Shown in pieces: positions 24,881-25,179 of a DNA stretch of 25,179 nt. The position numbers and the translations under genes were made by a program. The notes beneath the pieces were generated by a model. It had not been told where the DNA came from and did not search any database. It saw nothing but the letters and a program-made list of their open reading frames with translations. Source of the stretch: Veillonella sp. (GTDB taxonomy: Bacteria; Bacillota_C; Negativicutes; Veillonellales; Veillonellaceae); NCBI GenBank assembly GCA_018367495.1, contig JAGZGB010000021.1, positions 1 to 25,179 on the forward strand. Reading direction: 5' to 3'. How positions within the stretch are numbered: the stretch's first letter is position 1; every line of letters begins with the position of its first letter.

Positions 24881-24925
24881 CTCAAAATATAGATAATCAC
24901 TATTGTGTCACTATATTTTAGCTAG
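24877..24925 (+). other. Inverted repeat spanning the feoB stop codon
   Basis: CTAGCT (24877-24882) and AAAATATAG (24884-24892) pair with CTATATTTT (24911-24919) and AGCTAG (24920-24925), giving a 15-bp stem with one bulged C and an 18-base loop. No T-run follows, so it is not a standard terminator. It may be a transcript-end stabiliser or a weak attenuator between feoB and the next gene. Confidence 0.55.
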
Positions 24926-24984
24926 TTATGATTTATACTAATTGTATAGTTGTAATTTAGTTATATGAAACTTAAATCTAATAC

Positions 24985-25013
24985 TTGATAATTATCAATA
25001 TTTATGATTAAAT
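24985..25013 (+). promoter_or_regulatory. Second Fur-like palindrome and promoter before the FeoB-associated gene
   Basis: TTGATAATTATCAA (24985-24998) is a perfect 14-bp palindrome made of Fur half-site words. It contains a -35 TTGATA (24985-24990) set 17 bases from an extended -10-like TGATTAAAT (-10 TTAAAT at 25008-25013). A further TGATAATGAGAA word (25013-25024) overlaps the expected transcription start. The downstream gene thus seems to have its own iron-controlled promoter. Confidence 0.6.
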
Positions 25014-25114
25014 GATAATGAGAAAAGGGAAATGCCCAAATATATTGCTTTTAACTCATTTATCATATATCAATTTATGGAAATTTGGTGGATATTGAGA
25101 AAGAAGGAATTATA

Positions 25115-25179
25115 ATGGATAACCTAATTATAGGACTCATAGTGATATTAGCATTGGCTTATCTTGGTACAAAAATTTA
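25115..25179 (+). CDS. Partial FeoB-associated small membrane protein (window ends inside)
   Basis: Only the first 21 codons are visible. They begin with ATG after AAGAAGGA (25101-25108) and encode MDN followed by a single hydrophobic helix of Ile, Leu, Val and Ala, then TKI. This fits the start of the FeoB-associated Cys-rich membrane proteins (about 50-70 residues, one helix then a Cys/Gly-rich tail) found after feoB in many Firmicutes. The diagnostic cysteines would lie beyond the window, so the name rests on position and the N-terminal helix. Confidence 0.6.
   Translation, partial: MDNLIIGLIVILALAYLGTKI

Overview
The window (about 38-40% GC by eye, AT-rich gaps) is a chromosomal housekeeping segment that most resembles a Negativicute of the genus Veillonella or a close relative. 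This is inferred from protein style, gene content and low GC, not from a database search. It holds 18 protein-coding genes: 17 complete and one cut by the right edge. I see no rRNA, tRNA, CRISPR array, transposase, integrase or phage gene, and no obvious pseudogene.

Region by region. 1-2802 (+): metG and tatD, overlapping by one base. 2939-8208 (+): a tight polyphosphate operon, with a Ppx/GppA-HD exopolyphosphatase, a diverged second Ppx/GppA-HD protein that has lost signature residues, and polyphosphate kinase ppk1. 8579-9612 (+): a cell-wall protein of the YabE type (DUF348-G5-3D) with a strong promoter. 9816-13143 (-): a methionine block, with a lysR-type regulator, a short MetE-like methionine synthase and the bifunctional repair enzyme MsrAB. 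13248-14643 (+): rnmV (RNase M5) and rsmA. 14732-15979 (-): gltS. 16306-17901 (-): prfC. 18078-20387 (+): topB. 20427-21725 (-): a DEAD-box RNA helicase. 22268-24880 (+): feoA and feoB behind a promoter overlapping a Fur-box-like site, followed by a second Fur-box-like promoter and the start of a small FeoB-associated membrane protein.

How the parts fit. The backbone metG-tatD-(yabE-like)-rnmV-rsmA is the same order as the Bacillus subtilis block metS-yabD-yabE-rnmV-ksgA. It is split here by two cassettes (ppx-ppx-ppk and lysR-metE-msrAB). The right third is a run of single-gene units separated by clear intrinsic terminators, ending in an iron(II) uptake locus.

No wholly new system stands out. 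The best leads are the degenerate second Ppx/GppA-HD protein next to ppk1, a long acidic insert in FeoB, the cluster of Fur-like sites with a possible 26-residue membrane peptide upstream of feoA, and the LysR/core-MetE/MsrAB methionine module.
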